The notes below the pieces were generated by a model. That model was not told where the DNA came from, made no database searches, and saw nothing but the letters and a program-made list of their open reading frames with translations. This document shows positions 51,269-60,687 of a stretch of DNA of 64,000 nucleotides, in pieces. Origin of the DNA: Apilactobacillus ozensis DSM 23829 = JCM 17196 (GTDB lineage Bacteria > Bacillota > Bacilli > Lactobacillales > Lactobacillaceae); contig NZ_AYYQ01000036.1 in the NCBI RefSeq assembly GCF_001435995.1, positions 49,129 through 113,128 of the forward strand, given 5' to 3'. How positions within the stretch are numbered: position 1 is the first letter of the stretch; every line of letters begins with the position of its first letter. A program made the translations under genes and the position numbers.

Positions 51269-54200
51269 ATGAAATTTAATTCACAAAGATACGAATTGGC
51301 TAACAAAAAGGTTTTACATAAAGTAAAAAAACAATGGGTAACCTTTTCAATCGTGGGTTGTTCATTATTAGGTTTTTCTGGAATGATGGCTTTATCCGAT
51401 AATATCATATCTAAAGCTGATATTACTTCAAACTATTCGGATACTGGTTTGGTTAAAGAATCACAAAATATTAGACCTAAACCTAGTGACAATTTAATTA
51501 ACAATCCAAGTCAAAAAAATGATTTAAATGGTGTTGATCATGAATCTTCTCAACATGAAAATAAAGAATCACAAAATATGGATATTGAATCCAATGACAT
51601 CTCTACCAACAATGCAAGTCAAAAAAGTGGTTCAAATAGTTTTAATCAAGAAGTTTATGAAAGTGGAAACAATAAAGAAAACAAACAAATACAAAACACA
51701 AAAAGTACTCCTAGTAATGATAAAATGAATAATCAATCTAATAAAGAAAGTTCAGATAATGGAGTTAATCAAAAAACCTATCAGACTAACAGCGATAATA
51801 ATATTCAAGGATCACAAAAAACAAATAGATCTACTGGCAATATTTTAAGTGACAGTCAATTGCAATCAAACAATAAAAATGTTTTATCTGGTTTTAATAA
51901 TCAAAAAGCTTCTCAAAAAACAAATAGTAAATTTAATGATTTCAATGTTTCTGGTGATTATTCATTAGATACACAACAAAACACAGGTTTAAAGACTAAT
52001 CCAGCTAATGTTAACAATTACAATACTTTTGAATCTAAACTACAAATGAATAAAAGTACTTATAGTGTTGATGACAATGGAGTACTTAGAATTAACGAAG
52101 GGACATTAGGCAGAGGAGATAATTTATCTTGGAGTAATAAAAAAGATTTTATAAATACTATATCCTTCGATGGTGACGTATATTTAAATAACGATTCTTC
52201 ATACTTATTTTCTTACCTACCTAAATTACAAAAAATTGTTAATGGCAATAGATTGCATTTTGATAATGCAACAAATGTTACAGGTTTATTTTCGTCTAAT
52301 AACAATTTAACCTCGTTCGATAACTCTAATTGGAATACAAGTAATGTTAAAAATATGAGTAGTATGTTTAGTGACTGTTATAGTTTAAAAAGTATTGACA
52401 CATCAAATTGGGATACTTCTAATGTTATATATATGGATCGTATGTTTGCCAATGATAATTCACTAGAAAATATAGACACATCAAATTGGAATACTCAAAA
52501 TGTTGAGGATATGAGTTGGATGTTTTATAACAGTAGCAATCTAACTAGTCTAGATGTATCAAAGTGGAACACTAGTAATGTTACAAATATGGGGATAATG
52601 TTCTACGGTAATGGTAAATTGAAAAACCTAGATGTTTCTTTATGGGATACGAGCAATGTTACAAATATGTACTCAATGTTTAACAGTGATTTGAATCTAA
52701 AAAAATTAGATGTATCAAAGTGGAACACTAAAAATGTTAAAGATATGAGTTGGATGTTTTTCAATACAGGGGTATCTGATTTAGATGTATCAAAGTGGAA
52801 CGTAAGTAATGTAAACAATTTATCAGCAATGTTTTTCAAAAGCAATAAATTAAATACTATAGATGTGTCAAATTGGAGCACAGACAGTGCCACTAACATG
52901 AGTTCTATGTTTAGAGATCTAAATCTTAAAAAATTAGATGTATCAAATTGGAATACAAGTAATGTTAATAACATGAGTTCTATGTTTTATAATACAGTAA
53001 TATCCGATATAGACGTATCAAAATGGGATACTTCGAATGTTAAAGACATGAGCTATATGTTTCAAAATTCGCGTATCTCTATTTTAGATTTATCTAACTT
53101 TACTACAAAATATAACACAAACATTAAAAACATGATGTCACAGATACCTAACTTAAAAATTATTATACTTGGTAATAATTTATATAATATAAAAGATTCC
53201 GGTTTGAATTCAAACGTATTATGGAGGGCAGTTGGAAATGGAGATATAAGTAATCCAAAGGGAAATATTTTGTATACCTCAAATTCGTTATCAAATTTAT
53301 ATAATCCGTCCATGGCAGATACTTATGTTGCTTCTAATTCAATTGATGTCAATTCAGATAGTCCTAAATTAGCTAATAGTTTAGTAAATCCTGATGACTC
53401 AACTGGTCCAAAGTATCCAAGCGGTTTAAGCGAAAGTAATTTAAATATCAAAGCTACTAGAACAATTGAATATGTAGATAATAATGGTAAAACACTAAAA
53501 TCTCCAGTTGTTCAAACTGTTGAATATAAGCGTAATGCGATAGTCAACTTTAGCGATGTAAACAATCCAACAGTAAGTTATGGATCTTGGATGCCAGCAG
53601 ACAGTAACATAGATAGTTATCCGGCCGTAACCGATTTACAAATAGATGGCTACGTAACTAATCAAAAAGCAGTGTCGTCAGCTAAACCCTTCAGTAATAG
53701 TGAAAACATTACTGTTCAAGTAAAATATATTCCTAATAAAGTAACTGTCGATAATGTTATTAAAGAAGGTACACCTGTAGATTCAAATAATCCAACAGGT
53801 CCAAAATATCCAAGCGGCTTAAGCGAAAGCGATTTAAATAGCACGTCCACTAGAACAATTGAATATGTAGACAATAATGGTAAAACACTAAAATCTCCGG
53901 TTGTTCAAACTGTTGAATATAAGCGTAATGCAATAGTCGACTTTAGCGATGTAAACAATCCAACAGTAAGTTATGGATCTTGGATGCCAGCAGACGGTAA
54001 CATAGATAGTTATCCGGCCGTAACTAGTCCTCAAATAGATGGTTATTCATCAAACATAGGAGTAGTTAACTCAAAAGTGTCCAAGTTTGATGATGGCAAT
54101 CTTAAGATAACGGTTGTCTATACCCCTATTATCAATAGCTTTTATAATGAGCGTATTGACATTTATGCTTACCATTTTAGAGGATACACAAAGCCTAATA

Positions 54201-54640
54201 CTGTTAAGTTTTATGATGATAGTAATTTAGTTCAATTTAATAACAACTTGAATTCTTACAAAAGTGAGAATGGTTCTCCAATGTTCAAAGTATTAGAAAA
54301 GGTCCATAACTCCAACGGTTCAACTTCATATAAAGTTCAAATGATTAGTAAGTATACTGGACGTTTAAGTTCTAAGATAGCTTACTTATTATCAGAAGAT
54401 ATTAATAAAGTATTACCGCTTTATTATACTAATGAAAATAGGCCAAATAGGATAAAGGTTATTGGTAGTCTTGTATGTGGATACAAAAATGCTAACTTAA
54501 CTGGTCGTAAAAACATCTATAACCAAGGTAAAATTTTATATGTAAGTTCAATCGTTAAGGATGGTTTGGTATACCGCCTTCAACTAACTAATGGTGAATA
54601 TATAACTGCTAATAGACTTTATGTTAGTGAAGTTAAATAA
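51269..54640 (+). CDS. Large secreted adhesin (KxYKxGKxW-like signal, DUF285, mucin-binding-like repeats, DUF5776-like end)
   Basis: This 1123-residue exported protein has a variant KxYKxGKxW signal (HKVKKQWVTFSIVGCSLLGFSG, residues ~20-42), a Ser/Asn/Gln-rich spacer to about 260, DUF285 repeats (about 340-610: WNTSNVKNMSSMF-type units), two MucBP-like repeats (about 711-820 and 845-940, each starting near GPKYPSGLSES and containing TRTIEYVDNNGKT) and a C-terminal ~165-residue DUF5776-like domain. No LPxTG anchor. Probably binds host glycans or cell walls. GAGGTGA before the ATG at 51269 fixes the start. Confidence 0.88.
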   Translation: MKFNSQRYELANKKVLHKVKKQWVTFSIVGCSLLGFSGMMALSDNIISKADITSNYSDTGLVKESQNIRPKPSDNLINNPSQKNDLNGVDHESSQHENKESQNMDIESNDISTNNASQKSGSNSFNQEVYESGNNKENKQIQNTKSTPSNDKMNNQSNKESSDNGVNQKTYQTNSDNNIQGSQKTNRSTGNILSDSQLQSNNKNVLSGFNNQKASQKTNSKFNDFNVSGDYSLDTQQNTGLKTNPANVNNYNTFESKLQMNKSTYSVDDNGVLRINEGTLGRGDNLSWSNKKDFINTISFDGDVYLNNDSSYLFSYLPKLQKIVNGNRLHFDNATNVTGLFSSNNNLTSFDNSNWNTSNVKNMSSMFSDCYSLKSIDTSNWDTSNVIYMDRMFANDNSLENIDTSNWNTQNVEDMSWMFYNSSNLTSLDVSKWNTSNVTNMGIMFYGNGKLKNLDVSLWDTSNVTNMYSMFNSDLNLKKLDVSKWNTKNVKDMSWMFFNTGVSDLDVSKWNVSNVNNLSAMFFKSNKLNTIDVSNWSTDSATNMSSMFRDLNLKKLDVSNWNTSNVNNMSSMFYNTVISDIDVSKWDTSNVKDMSYMFQNSRISILDLSNFTTKYNTNIKNMMSQIPNLKIIILGNNLYNIKDSGLNSNVLWRAVGNGDISNPKGNILYTSNSLSNLYNPSMADTYVASNSIDVNSDSPKLANSLVNPDDSTGPKYPSGLSESNLNIKATRTIEYVDNNGKTLKSPVVQTVEYKRNAIVNFSDVNNPTVSYGSWMPADSNIDSYPAVTDLQIDGYVTNQKAVSSAKPFSNSENITVQVKYIPNKVTVDNVIKEGTPVDSNNPTGPKYPSGLSESDLNSTSTRTIEYVDNNGKTLKSPVVQTVEYKRNAIVDFSDVNNPTVSYGSWMPADGNIDSYPAVTSPQIDGYSSNIGVVNSKVSKFDDGNLKITVVYTPIINSFYNERIDIYAYHFRGYTKPNTVKFYDDSNLVQFNNNLNSYKSENGSPMFKVLEKVHNSNGSTSYKVQMISKYTGRLSSKIAYLLSEDINKVLPLYYTNENRPNRIKVIGSLVCGYKNANLTGRKNIYNQGKILYVSSIVKDGLVYRLQLTNGEYITANRLYVSEVK
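53401..54020 (+). repeat. Direct repeat of about 240 bp inside the adhesin gene
   Basis: The DNA coding for the two mucin-binding-like repeats (53401-53640 and 53791-54020) is nearly identical over long stretches. This indicates recent duplication or gene conversion, and could allow repeat-number change. Confidence 0.8.
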
Positions 54641-54642
54641 AT

Positions 54643-54682
54643 TTTTTAAGACTTCGTATTTAATATGCGGAGTCTTTTTTAT
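54643..54682 (+). terminator. Intrinsic terminator
   Basis: AAGACTTCGTATTTAA pairs with TTAATATGCGGAGTCTT with one mismatch and is followed by a T-run. It ends the adhesin transcript. Confidence 0.85.
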
Positions 54683-54692
54683 TAATTTGCAA

Positions 54693-54708
54693 ATGCAAGC
54701 GCTTTCAT
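54693..54708 (+). promoter_or_regulatory. CcpA catabolite-responsive element (cre)
   Basis: ATGCAAGCGCTTTCAT fits the consensus WTGNAANCGNWNNCAW in every position. It lies 64 bp before the nucleoside hydrolase start, so the gene was probably repressed when preferred sugars were present. Confidence 0.78.
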
Positions 54709-54772
54709 AAAATGGATATTAATGATAATATGAACTTGTAATATCACTTATAAAACTAAGGATGATGTAATT

Positions 54773-55685
54773 ATGACTAAAATTATCATGGATTGTGACC
54801 CTGGAATTGATGATGTTGCAGCACTATCAGTCGCTATTAATAATAAAAGTTTAGATTTAGAATTAGTAACAACTATTGCCGGAAATGTAACTGTTGATAA
54901 AACAACCAGTAACGCTTTACAAATAATTAATTTTTTCCATAAAGATAATGATATTAAAGTTGCATCCGGAGCTAGTTGTCCACTAATTAAACCATTTGAA
55001 GATGCCGCTCGCATCCATGGAAGTTCAGGCATGCGTGGGTATAATTTTAAGTCTACAGTTGCATTTAATCCTATGAAAAAGGGTGCAATACAGGCTTTAC
55101 ATGATTATATTATGAATAGTGATGAACCAATTATCCTAGTTGCCACTGGCGCTTATACTAATATAGCGTTACTAATTTCTGAATATCCAGAAGTTAAGGC
55201 CAATATTTTCAAGATTATTGCGATGGGGGAAGCTTAGGCTATGGGAACATGACTAGTGCCGCGGAATTTAATTGTTTTACTGATCCACATGCAGCTGATA
55301 TTATGTACAATTCAGGCATTCCAATTGTGATGGTTGGTTTAGATGTAACTAAAAAGGCCTTATTGACTGATGAAACTCTAACAAAAATTAAGCAACTCAA
55401 CCGTGCTGGTGGAATGCTATATAGCATTATTTCTTCTGATGGAGATAAAAGTGAACAAGGGGTAGCTATGCACGATGTAAATACGATTTTTATTTATTAC
55501 ATCCAGAAGCCTTTGTAACGAAAAAATATTGGATTGATGTACAAACCATTGGACATGCTAACGGTGCTACTGTTGGTGATATTCGTGGAGCTTACCATAA
55601 TGGAAAAACCAATGCTGATGTTTGTATCAATATCGATTCCAATGAATTTAATCATTGGTTTATTGAAGAAGTCAAAAATATGTAG
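54773..55685 (+). pseudogene. Ribonucleoside hydrolase (RihC/IunH-type), broken by two frameshifts
   Basis: Three open pieces together encode a complete nucleoside hydrolase, which splits the N-glycosidic bond of purine or pyrimidine nucleosides. The first has DCDPGIDDVAAL, the metal-binding signature, and VATGAYTNIALL. The frame breaks in a G5 tract at 55225-55229; six G would restore IIAMGGSLGYGNMTSAAEFN. It breaks again in a T5 tract at 55487-55491; six T would restore FYLLHPEAFVTKKYW, and the last piece ends at 55685. Both changes are single-base homopolymer losses. Confidence 0.88.
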
Positions 55686-55710
55686 GTAGTTATAATTATT
55701 TTAAATGCTA

Positions 55711-55755
55711 AAAAATCCACCATTAACTTAAACAAGTATAATGATGGATTTTTAT
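55711..55755. terminator. Bidirectional intrinsic terminator
   Basis: AAAAATCCACCATT pairs with AATGATGGATTTTT with one bulge. It separates the convergent nucleoside hydrolase remnant and secreted-protein gene. Confidence 0.85.
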
Positions 55756-55756
55756 T

Positions 55757-56236
55757 TTACCAACCGAATGAGTTTTGTAACTGTCTTACCTTGATGTTGC
55801 TTTGATACATATTTCCTTGTTTCTTATCTCCTAAAACATCAAATCTTGTCTTCTTAGTTACATTTAAATGTTTAGCTCGGATTATTGTTCCTTTGTAATT
55901 AATTGTGAACTGGTCTTTGCTCCATCCTCCATATGAAATATTTATAGTATATTTATTTCCGGATTGTTTATATTCCATTTTTCTAAAAATTGGTCTATTT
56001 CCAGCGTAGTGCATCATCAAATCTGCTGCACATTTGTTGTTTGTAAACTCTATAAAGTTAAAGTGTCTAGCACAAGTTTGTGGTTTCTTAGTTGAGTAAT
56101 AAGTTTTATTTCTCAATGCGCTAGGTACACCCTCGTGCCAATCTTTATTACTACTAGCATTTATATTAACAGTGCCTATAAGAATCATTGTGATTGCTAC
56201 TGATAAAATCATTGCGACTACATTAAATCTTTTCAT
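55757..56236 (-). CDS. Small secreted protein
   Basis: This 159-residue protein has a Sec signal peptide (MKRFNVVAMILSVAITMILIGTVNINA), with cleavage likely near INASSN. The mature part has two cysteines, CARHFNFIEF and KCAADLM, that may form a disulfide, and many beta-type segments. GGAGGAG precedes the ATG. No family is recognised; the fold may resemble the secreted protein at 62844. Confidence 0.65.
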   Translation of the reverse strand: MKRFNVVAMILSVAITMILIGTVNINASSNKDWHEGVPSALRNKTYYSTKKPQTCARHFNFIEFTNNKCAADLMMHYAGNRPIFRKMEYKQSGNKYTINISYGGWSKDQFTINYKGTIIRAKHLNVTKKTRFDVLGDKKQGNMYQSNIKVRQLQNSFGW

Positions 56237-56367
56237 GTATAAATCTCCTCCCTAATAAAAGTTTTAACATAACAAATTTTATATTTCAATATAATTTTAA
56301 TGTAATCAGCGTTACTTATTAATGATAAAAATGTTATTATATGTATATAATTTTAAGGAGTGATTTT

Positions 56368-57348
56368 TTGAAAAAATCTATTATATTTAAAGTTTTACTA
56401 ATTCCATTAGTTACTGGATTGTTATTTCAAACTGATGTACAAGCTCGTAATAAATCTCATAAAGTAATCAAGCATACATTGGTAGTTAAAAAGCACCATA
56501 ATAAACATATTCATCAGAATAATAAAAATAAGTTACATAAAAAAACAGGTAAAGTTAAAAAAAGCAATAATTTGCCAGCTGGTTTTGTGAAATATTCTGA
56601 TAATTCTAATTTTGGTTATGGTTCTAAATCTATTGCGACCTCCAATGCAACTGACACTATAAATATTCCTGCTGGTTTTCCATTTTATTTTCAAGATGGC
56701 AAGATAAATATGCAAAGTAGTTTTAGTAATGAATTCACTAAGACCAGTTATAAAATCAATAAATTTAATCCGAACACCAATGATGTTAACGAAAAAGTTA
56801 ATCTTACAAGTGTTACTAAAGCTCAACAATACGAAATGACTAAATATGCAGCTGACTTAATTAATTCAGTTAGACATAGAATCTCCAATAATGTTAGCTA
56901 TACTGCTGATTTATCAGCTGATGACACTGCAATGAATATGGCTAATGATATTGTAGCTAAGTACAATCAAGATAAATGGAGTATCTTTAATGGACATGAC
57001 GTCAAGGCTATTAATGAAGTGGCTAAGAATTATGGATTGGATTATTCTACTGACTATAGTACTGTCGATAATCAACAATACTATGAAGATGCTGCAACAT
57101 CTAACTTGAGTAACCATACAACGATGGCTAATGTTAAACAAAACATTTATGAAGCTATATGTGCAATGTTATTTGATGATGCTGATTCTGCGTGGGGACA
57201 TACGAAGAGTTTCCTATCTAGTGATAATTTAGGTGAACAATTTGAACACTTTGGGGTTGCCATTGATGACTTGAAGCAAATTCACTTTGAAACGATTCCA
57301 TATTCATATACGCAAGGCTATCAAAATAACTATGATGATAGCTATTAA
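56368..57348 (+). CDS. Secreted SEC10/PgrA-like (CAP-type) protein
   Basis: This 326-residue protein has a signal peptide ending near TDVQARN, a Lys/His-rich linker and a C-terminal domain (about residues 160-310) with AADLINSVRHRISNN, FNGHDVKAINEVAKNYGL and KQNIYEAICAMLFDD...WGHTKSFL. The pattern matches the SEC10/PgrA surface-exclusion domain. A TTG start at 56368 fits AAGGAG and the signal peptide better than an ATG at 56341. No LPxTG anchor, so the protein may be released or bound by charge. Confidence 0.8.
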   Translation: MKKSIIFKVLLIPLVTGLLFQTDVQARNKSHKVIKHTLVVKKHHNKHIHQNNKNKLHKKTGKVKKSNNLPAGFVKYSDNSNFGYGSKSIATSNATDTINIPAGFPFYFQDGKINMQSSFSNEFTKTSYKINKFNPNTNDVNEKVNLTSVTKAQQYEMTKYAADLINSVRHRISNNVSYTADLSADDTAMNMANDIVAKYNQDKWSIFNGHDVKAINEVAKNYGLDYSTDYSTVDNQQYYEDAATSNLSNHTTMANVKQNIYEAICAMLFDDADSAWGHTKSFLSSDNLGEQFEHFGVAIDDLKQIHFETIPYSYTQGYQNNYDDSY

Positions 57349-57353
57349 TTAAA

Positions 57354-57388
57354 AGAAGTCCATTTATGTCTATGGGCTTCTTTTTTAC
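57354..57388 (+). terminator. Intrinsic terminator
   Basis: AAAAGAAGTCCAT pairs with ATGGGCTTCTTTT and is followed by T-rich sequence. Confidence 0.85.
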
Positions 57389-57433
57389 ATAAATGTTATA
57401 ATCAAAACCAAAAAGGAAGAGAGGTTGAATAGT

Positions 57434-57850
57434 ATGCAAACTAATGATTATCGAAAAACATCTAAATTAGTTGTAGCCAATTATATTATGTTAATCGTAA
57501 GTTGTATTCCCGGTTTTGGAACATTATTAAATTTTATAGGAATTTTAGATTTGGCGATATTAATTCTTAGCTCGATTATTTTGGCACGTAGAATCGTTAA
57601 ATCTAAAGTAGCAACTTGGTTAGCTATTGTTGGAGGTTCCATTCATTTAGTTTTATCAATAACGACATTTATATCTTTAGCGATATTTTTTATGAAAAAC
57701 ATTAATAAAACACCGATTGATAACGTTACTTTTGGTACGAATACGACAGGGGTAGTGATGATTACAATCGCCATAATAACTTGGGTATTAAGAGTTATTG
57801 CGATAGCTCTATATACAAATGGAATATTTGGTAAAAATAAGCAAGTCTAA
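57434..57850 (+). CDS. Membrane protein upstream of an XRE-type regulator
   Basis: This 138-residue protein has four hydrophobic segments and short loops. AGAGAGG lies nine bases before the ATG at 57434. It is followed by an XRE-type membrane regulator 13 bases away, in the same direction, and probably forms an operon with it. No family is recognised. Confidence 0.6.
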   Translation: MQTNDYRKTSKLVVANYIMLIVSCIPGFGTLLNFIGILDLAILILSSIILARRIVKSKVATWLAIVGGSIHLVLSITTFISLAIFFMKNINKTPIDNVTFGTNTTGVVMITIAIITWVLRVIAIALYTNGIFGKNKQV

Positions 57851-57863
57851 GGAGTATGTACTT

Positions 57864-58442
57864 TTGAATGAAATTGGTAAAAAATTAAAAGAAATGCGTG
57901 TAGGCAAAAATATTGATATTGACACAGTGGCTAAAGCTACGAATATTTCTGCAAAAACGATTTTAAAAAATGAGCAAGGGTATTACACTCCAGAACTACG
58001 ATTAGTTTTTCAACTATCGCGATACTATCAAGCTTCCTTAATCGATATTTATGGAGCAAACGTGCTAAAGAAAAAGTTAAATACGGCATTTTGGGTATAT
58101 TTGATTGCATTTCTATTTTTTAATTTTATTTTATTGACGCTTGATGTTTTTGACATTTGCTGTTTTGCGATTGCTTTTGTTTCTAGTTTGAATGCCATTT
58201 TATTGAATATGCATATTAGAAAAGAATATAAGATTCCTAACCCAATTCAACATTATTTAGGCAACTTATTTAATATATGTATATATGCTCTTTTAGGATT
58301 ATTATTAATGTTTTCAATAATATATGTATTTTATAATTATCTGATGATTCATCCATATTTAACGATTATTTTAACTATTTTATTTATTGCAGTAGTTATT
58401 TTTGATTTAAATATGTACTATCGAAAAGTTGCATCTGATTAA
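57864..58442 (+). CDS. XRE-type HTH regulator with membrane domain
   Basis: This protein of about 192 residues has an N-terminal helix-turn-helix (IDTVAKATNISAKTILKNEQGYYTPELRLVFQLSRYY, residues ~18-55) and four hydrophobic segments in the C-terminal half. The design of a DNA-binding head on a membrane bundle suggests a membrane-bound sensor-regulator. A TTG start at 57864 with AAGGAG is preferred over an earlier in-frame ATG at 57819 inside the upstream gene. Target genes unknown. Confidence 0.75.
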   Translation: MNEIGKKLKEMRVGKNIDIDTVAKATNISAKTILKNEQGYYTPELRLVFQLSRYYQASLIDIYGANVLKKKLNTAFWVYLIAFLFFNFILLTLDVFDICCFAIAFVSSLNAILLNMHIRKEYKIPNPIQHYLGNLFNICIYALLGLLLMFSIIYVFYNYLMIHPYLTIILTILFIAVVIFDLNMYYRKVASD

Positions 58443-58461
58443 TAGGATAGCAACTTTTTAT
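58424..58461 (+). terminator. Intrinsic terminator overlapping the regulator stop
   Basis: AAAAGTTGC pairs with GCAACTTTT; the loop includes the stop codon of the XRE gene. Confidence 0.75.
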
Positions 58462-58534
58462 TTGGATAATATGAAAATTGTTGATTAGTAATGTTACAAT
58501 TATTAATTATAGACTGCAAGAAAGGCTGGCTGTT

Positions 58535-59395
58535 ATGAAAAATAAAATATTAATTATATTCTTATTTTTTGTTTCTTTCACTTTTTTTGCTACTAATGCA
58601 GAAGCTAAGACTTTGGCTAATAAGAAGTCTAATACATATGATGAAGAAACAAATCAGTTGAGTGCTTATCAGCGCTTACTAACTAATCGATATAATATAT
58701 CGATAGATAATTCTATAGAAAGATCGAATAAGTATAAACTAATTTGGCGAAAACATATTCCCAAAACTTTATTATATTTAACCGGTGTTGAGGGATTATA
58801 TTCACCAAATTTTAGAACTAGATATTACTATGGACCTAATTCTAATCAACTATTTGGAGTTCCTTATCATGCTGTTGAAAAAGAAAAGGTATACAATAAG
58901 CTTGATAAAAATAGTTACACTTTTTATAAGCTAGAGAAAAATAGCAATATTCCTTACAACGCCTGGGTTCTAGACTACGGAACTATCTTTAGTGATGGTA
59001 TGGGATACTCCGTTTACAAAAAGATGCTTGCTAGTATTGAATATGCTAAATATGATAAAAATCTTCAGAAATGTGCGTTTATAGCTGCTACACATTTTGT
59101 ACAGGGAGATACTTCTGATGATAGTTTTGCTGAAGACTACTCTGATACAATATATGAACAAACTCATAAAACTAATTACAATCAAAAAATCATTAAGCCA
59201 GATGCTGATGCATATAGTAAAAAAATATTTAGTATGCTAAGTAATGGCAAAATTAGTTATGTTGAATACTTTAAGCTAATGTTTAAACACCAAATTGGCA
59301 ATATTAATGCTTGCGGAAATAGAATTGGTGTCTACGCATATCCTCCATACAGTTCAATTTATGGACGTGTAGTTTTATTTTACCTTCATAAATAA
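58535..59395 (+). CDS. Secreted protein of unknown function
   Basis: This 286-residue protein has a signal peptide (MKNKILIIFLFFVSFTFFATNAEAKT) with cleavage likely after AEA. The mature part is rich in Tyr and Lys, with NSNIPYNAWVLDYGTIFSDGMGYSVYKKML and QKCAFIAATHFVQGDTSDDSFAEDY. No domain is recognised. GAAAGGCTGG lies before the ATG at 58535, which is chosen over 58478. Confidence 0.65.
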   Translation: MKNKILIIFLFFVSFTFFATNAEAKTLANKKSNTYDEETNQLSAYQRLLTNRYNISIDNSIERSNKYKLIWRKHIPKTLLYLTGVEGLYSPNFRTRYYYGPNSNQLFGVPYHAVEKEKVYNKLDKNSYTFYKLEKNSNIPYNAWVLDYGTIFSDGMGYSVYKKMLASIEYAKYDKNLQKCAFIAATHFVQGDTSDDSFAEDYSDTIYEQTHKTNYNQKIIKPDADAYSKKIFSMLSNGKISYVEYFKLMFKHQIGNINACGNRIGVYAYPPYSSIYGRVVLFYLHK

Positions 59396-59420
59396 AAAGC
59401 CCTTAAATAAGGGCTTTTTA
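59394..59420 (+). terminator. Intrinsic terminator
   Basis: AAAAGCCCTTA pairs with TAAGGGCTTTT. It ends the secreted-protein gene at 59395. Confidence 0.9.
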
Positions 59421-59429
59421 TATGCAAAG

Positions 59430-59490
59430 TAGTACAAATATACAAAATATACTTGTACATAATATATACTTTGTATACAAGTATACTTAA
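59430..59490. repeat. GTATAC repeat cluster D
   Basis: The paired form GTATACAAGTATAC is at 59473-59486, preceded by ATACAAAATATACTTGTAC. It resembles clusters near the first partition cassette although it lies 12 kb away. Confidence 0.5.
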
Positions 59491-59897
59491 TTTACATAAA
59501 TTTTATCTATTTTATACTTAGGAAATAATATGTTTATTCCATTCATATTAATTTTTCCGCGAATTCCGATACTTTTAGATCCATATTCACCGCAATAATA
59601 AAATATATGTCGACTGCCTTGATTATCAGTCATGTGCTTTAACTGATTGTTTTTATGACTAATAAAATAACGTAAATCTTTTTGATTGCAGTATTTAGCA
59701 ATCGATTGTTTTTTAGCATGTAGGATATTTTGGGTTTGCCATTTGACAATTATGCTATCCCCAAATCCCCAGACAAAGCCAAAATACATGCCTATTAAAA
59801 TAAATAAACTCGTTAATATAATACGGTGTTTTGATTTAACTACAATACATATAGCAATTAATATAAAGAGAATTCCTAATAAAACTATGTTTAACAT
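59487..59897 (-). CDS. Membrane protein with a soluble C-terminal domain
   Basis: This 136-residue protein begins MLNIVLLGILFILIAICIVV and has two hydrophobic helices followed by a soluble domain with GIRGKINMNGINILFPKYKID. AAGGCATTAT before the ATG at 59897 fixes the start. It lies after the ABC exporter operon, about 20 bp from it, and may be co-transcribed. No family is recognised. Confidence 0.55.
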   Translation of the reverse strand: MLNIVLLGILFILIAICIVVKSKHRIILTSLFILIGMYFGFVWGFGDSIIVKWQTQNILHAKKQSIAKYCNQKDLRYFISHKNNQLKHMTDNQGSRHIFYYCGEYGSKSIGIRGKINMNGINILFPKYKIDKIYVN

Positions 59898-59917
59898 ATA
59901 ATGCCTTCTTTTCAATA

Positions 59918-60685
59918 TTAGTTAGCTGACAAATATCGCTTAGTTCCATTTTGCCAAACTAACTTAGAAATATAAAATAATATCACTTCAAAAATAATTA
60001 CATAAATTAAATAATTCCAACTGCCTGCGTGTTTAATCAATAAAACAGGTAGATTAGTAACTAGTAAAATAGGAAAAATGGTTGTAAAAATCATTTGAAT
60101 TATTTGGGGGAATATTTGCATAGGACGGCTAAACAAATTAACGGTATTTTCAATGATACCACCTAGTGCTGAAAATCCATCCAGCCAAAAACTTAATGAT
60201 ACTGCGATTTGATTAGCTAAAAAGATAAAGCCAACTCCTAAAATAATTGATAATATATATACAAATATATCTAATAGGTGAACGTGTTCTTGAATGAGTA
60301 AAAATGCTGAAACTACTAATGAAATTATTAAATTAAAAATACTTGGAATATCGATGCGGTTGGTTACTATATACCAATAGGAATTCATTGGTCGGATTAA
60401 ATCATAGTCCAATTGCCCACCTAAAATTTTCGTACTTAAATTTTCGTGACCAATAATGAAGAAAATGTTGTATAGATATACAATATTGCTAATGGTGGTT
60501 ACTAATAGTAGGTAGTCAACTTGTTGCCAACCGTTAACGCTGTTTTCCATGGAAAAGTAAACTAATCCAGTGATTATTTCAACTGAAAAGAACATGGTAG
60601 CCAATATAAAAGTTAAAATGCTAGTAGTTCGATATGCTAAGAATTCCTGTAGACTGAGTCGCCATGCTAAGCGTAAAAATTTCAA
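59918..60685 (-). CDS. ABC-2-type permease subunit 2
   Basis: This 255-residue protein has six hydrophobic segments and ILGGQLDYDLIRPMN near residue 87, a segment shared with its sister protein at 60688 (QLTTILLRPISIYGEQ). It belongs to the ABC-2 exporter membrane family. Together with the sister permease and the ATPase it should form an efflux pump; the substrate is unknown. It lies two bases after its sister. Confidence 0.9.
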   Translation of the reverse strand: MKFLRLAWRLSLQEFLAYRTTSILTFILATMFFSVEIITGLVYFSMENSVNGWQQVDYLLLVTTISNIVYLYNIFFIIGHENLSTKILGGQLDYDLIRPMNSYWYIVTNRIDIPSIFNLIISLVVSAFLLIQEHVHLLDIFVYILSIILGVGFIFLANQIAVSLSFWLDGFSALGGIIENTVNLFSRPMQIFPQIIQMIFTTIFPILLVTNLPVLLIKHAGSWNYLIYVIIFEVILFYISKLVWQNGTKRYLSAN

Positions 60686-60687
60686 AA

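Noticed and set aside
52603-53313. Minus-strand frames in the adhesin gene
   Set aside because: They mirror the repetitive DUF285 coding sequence and have no translation signals.
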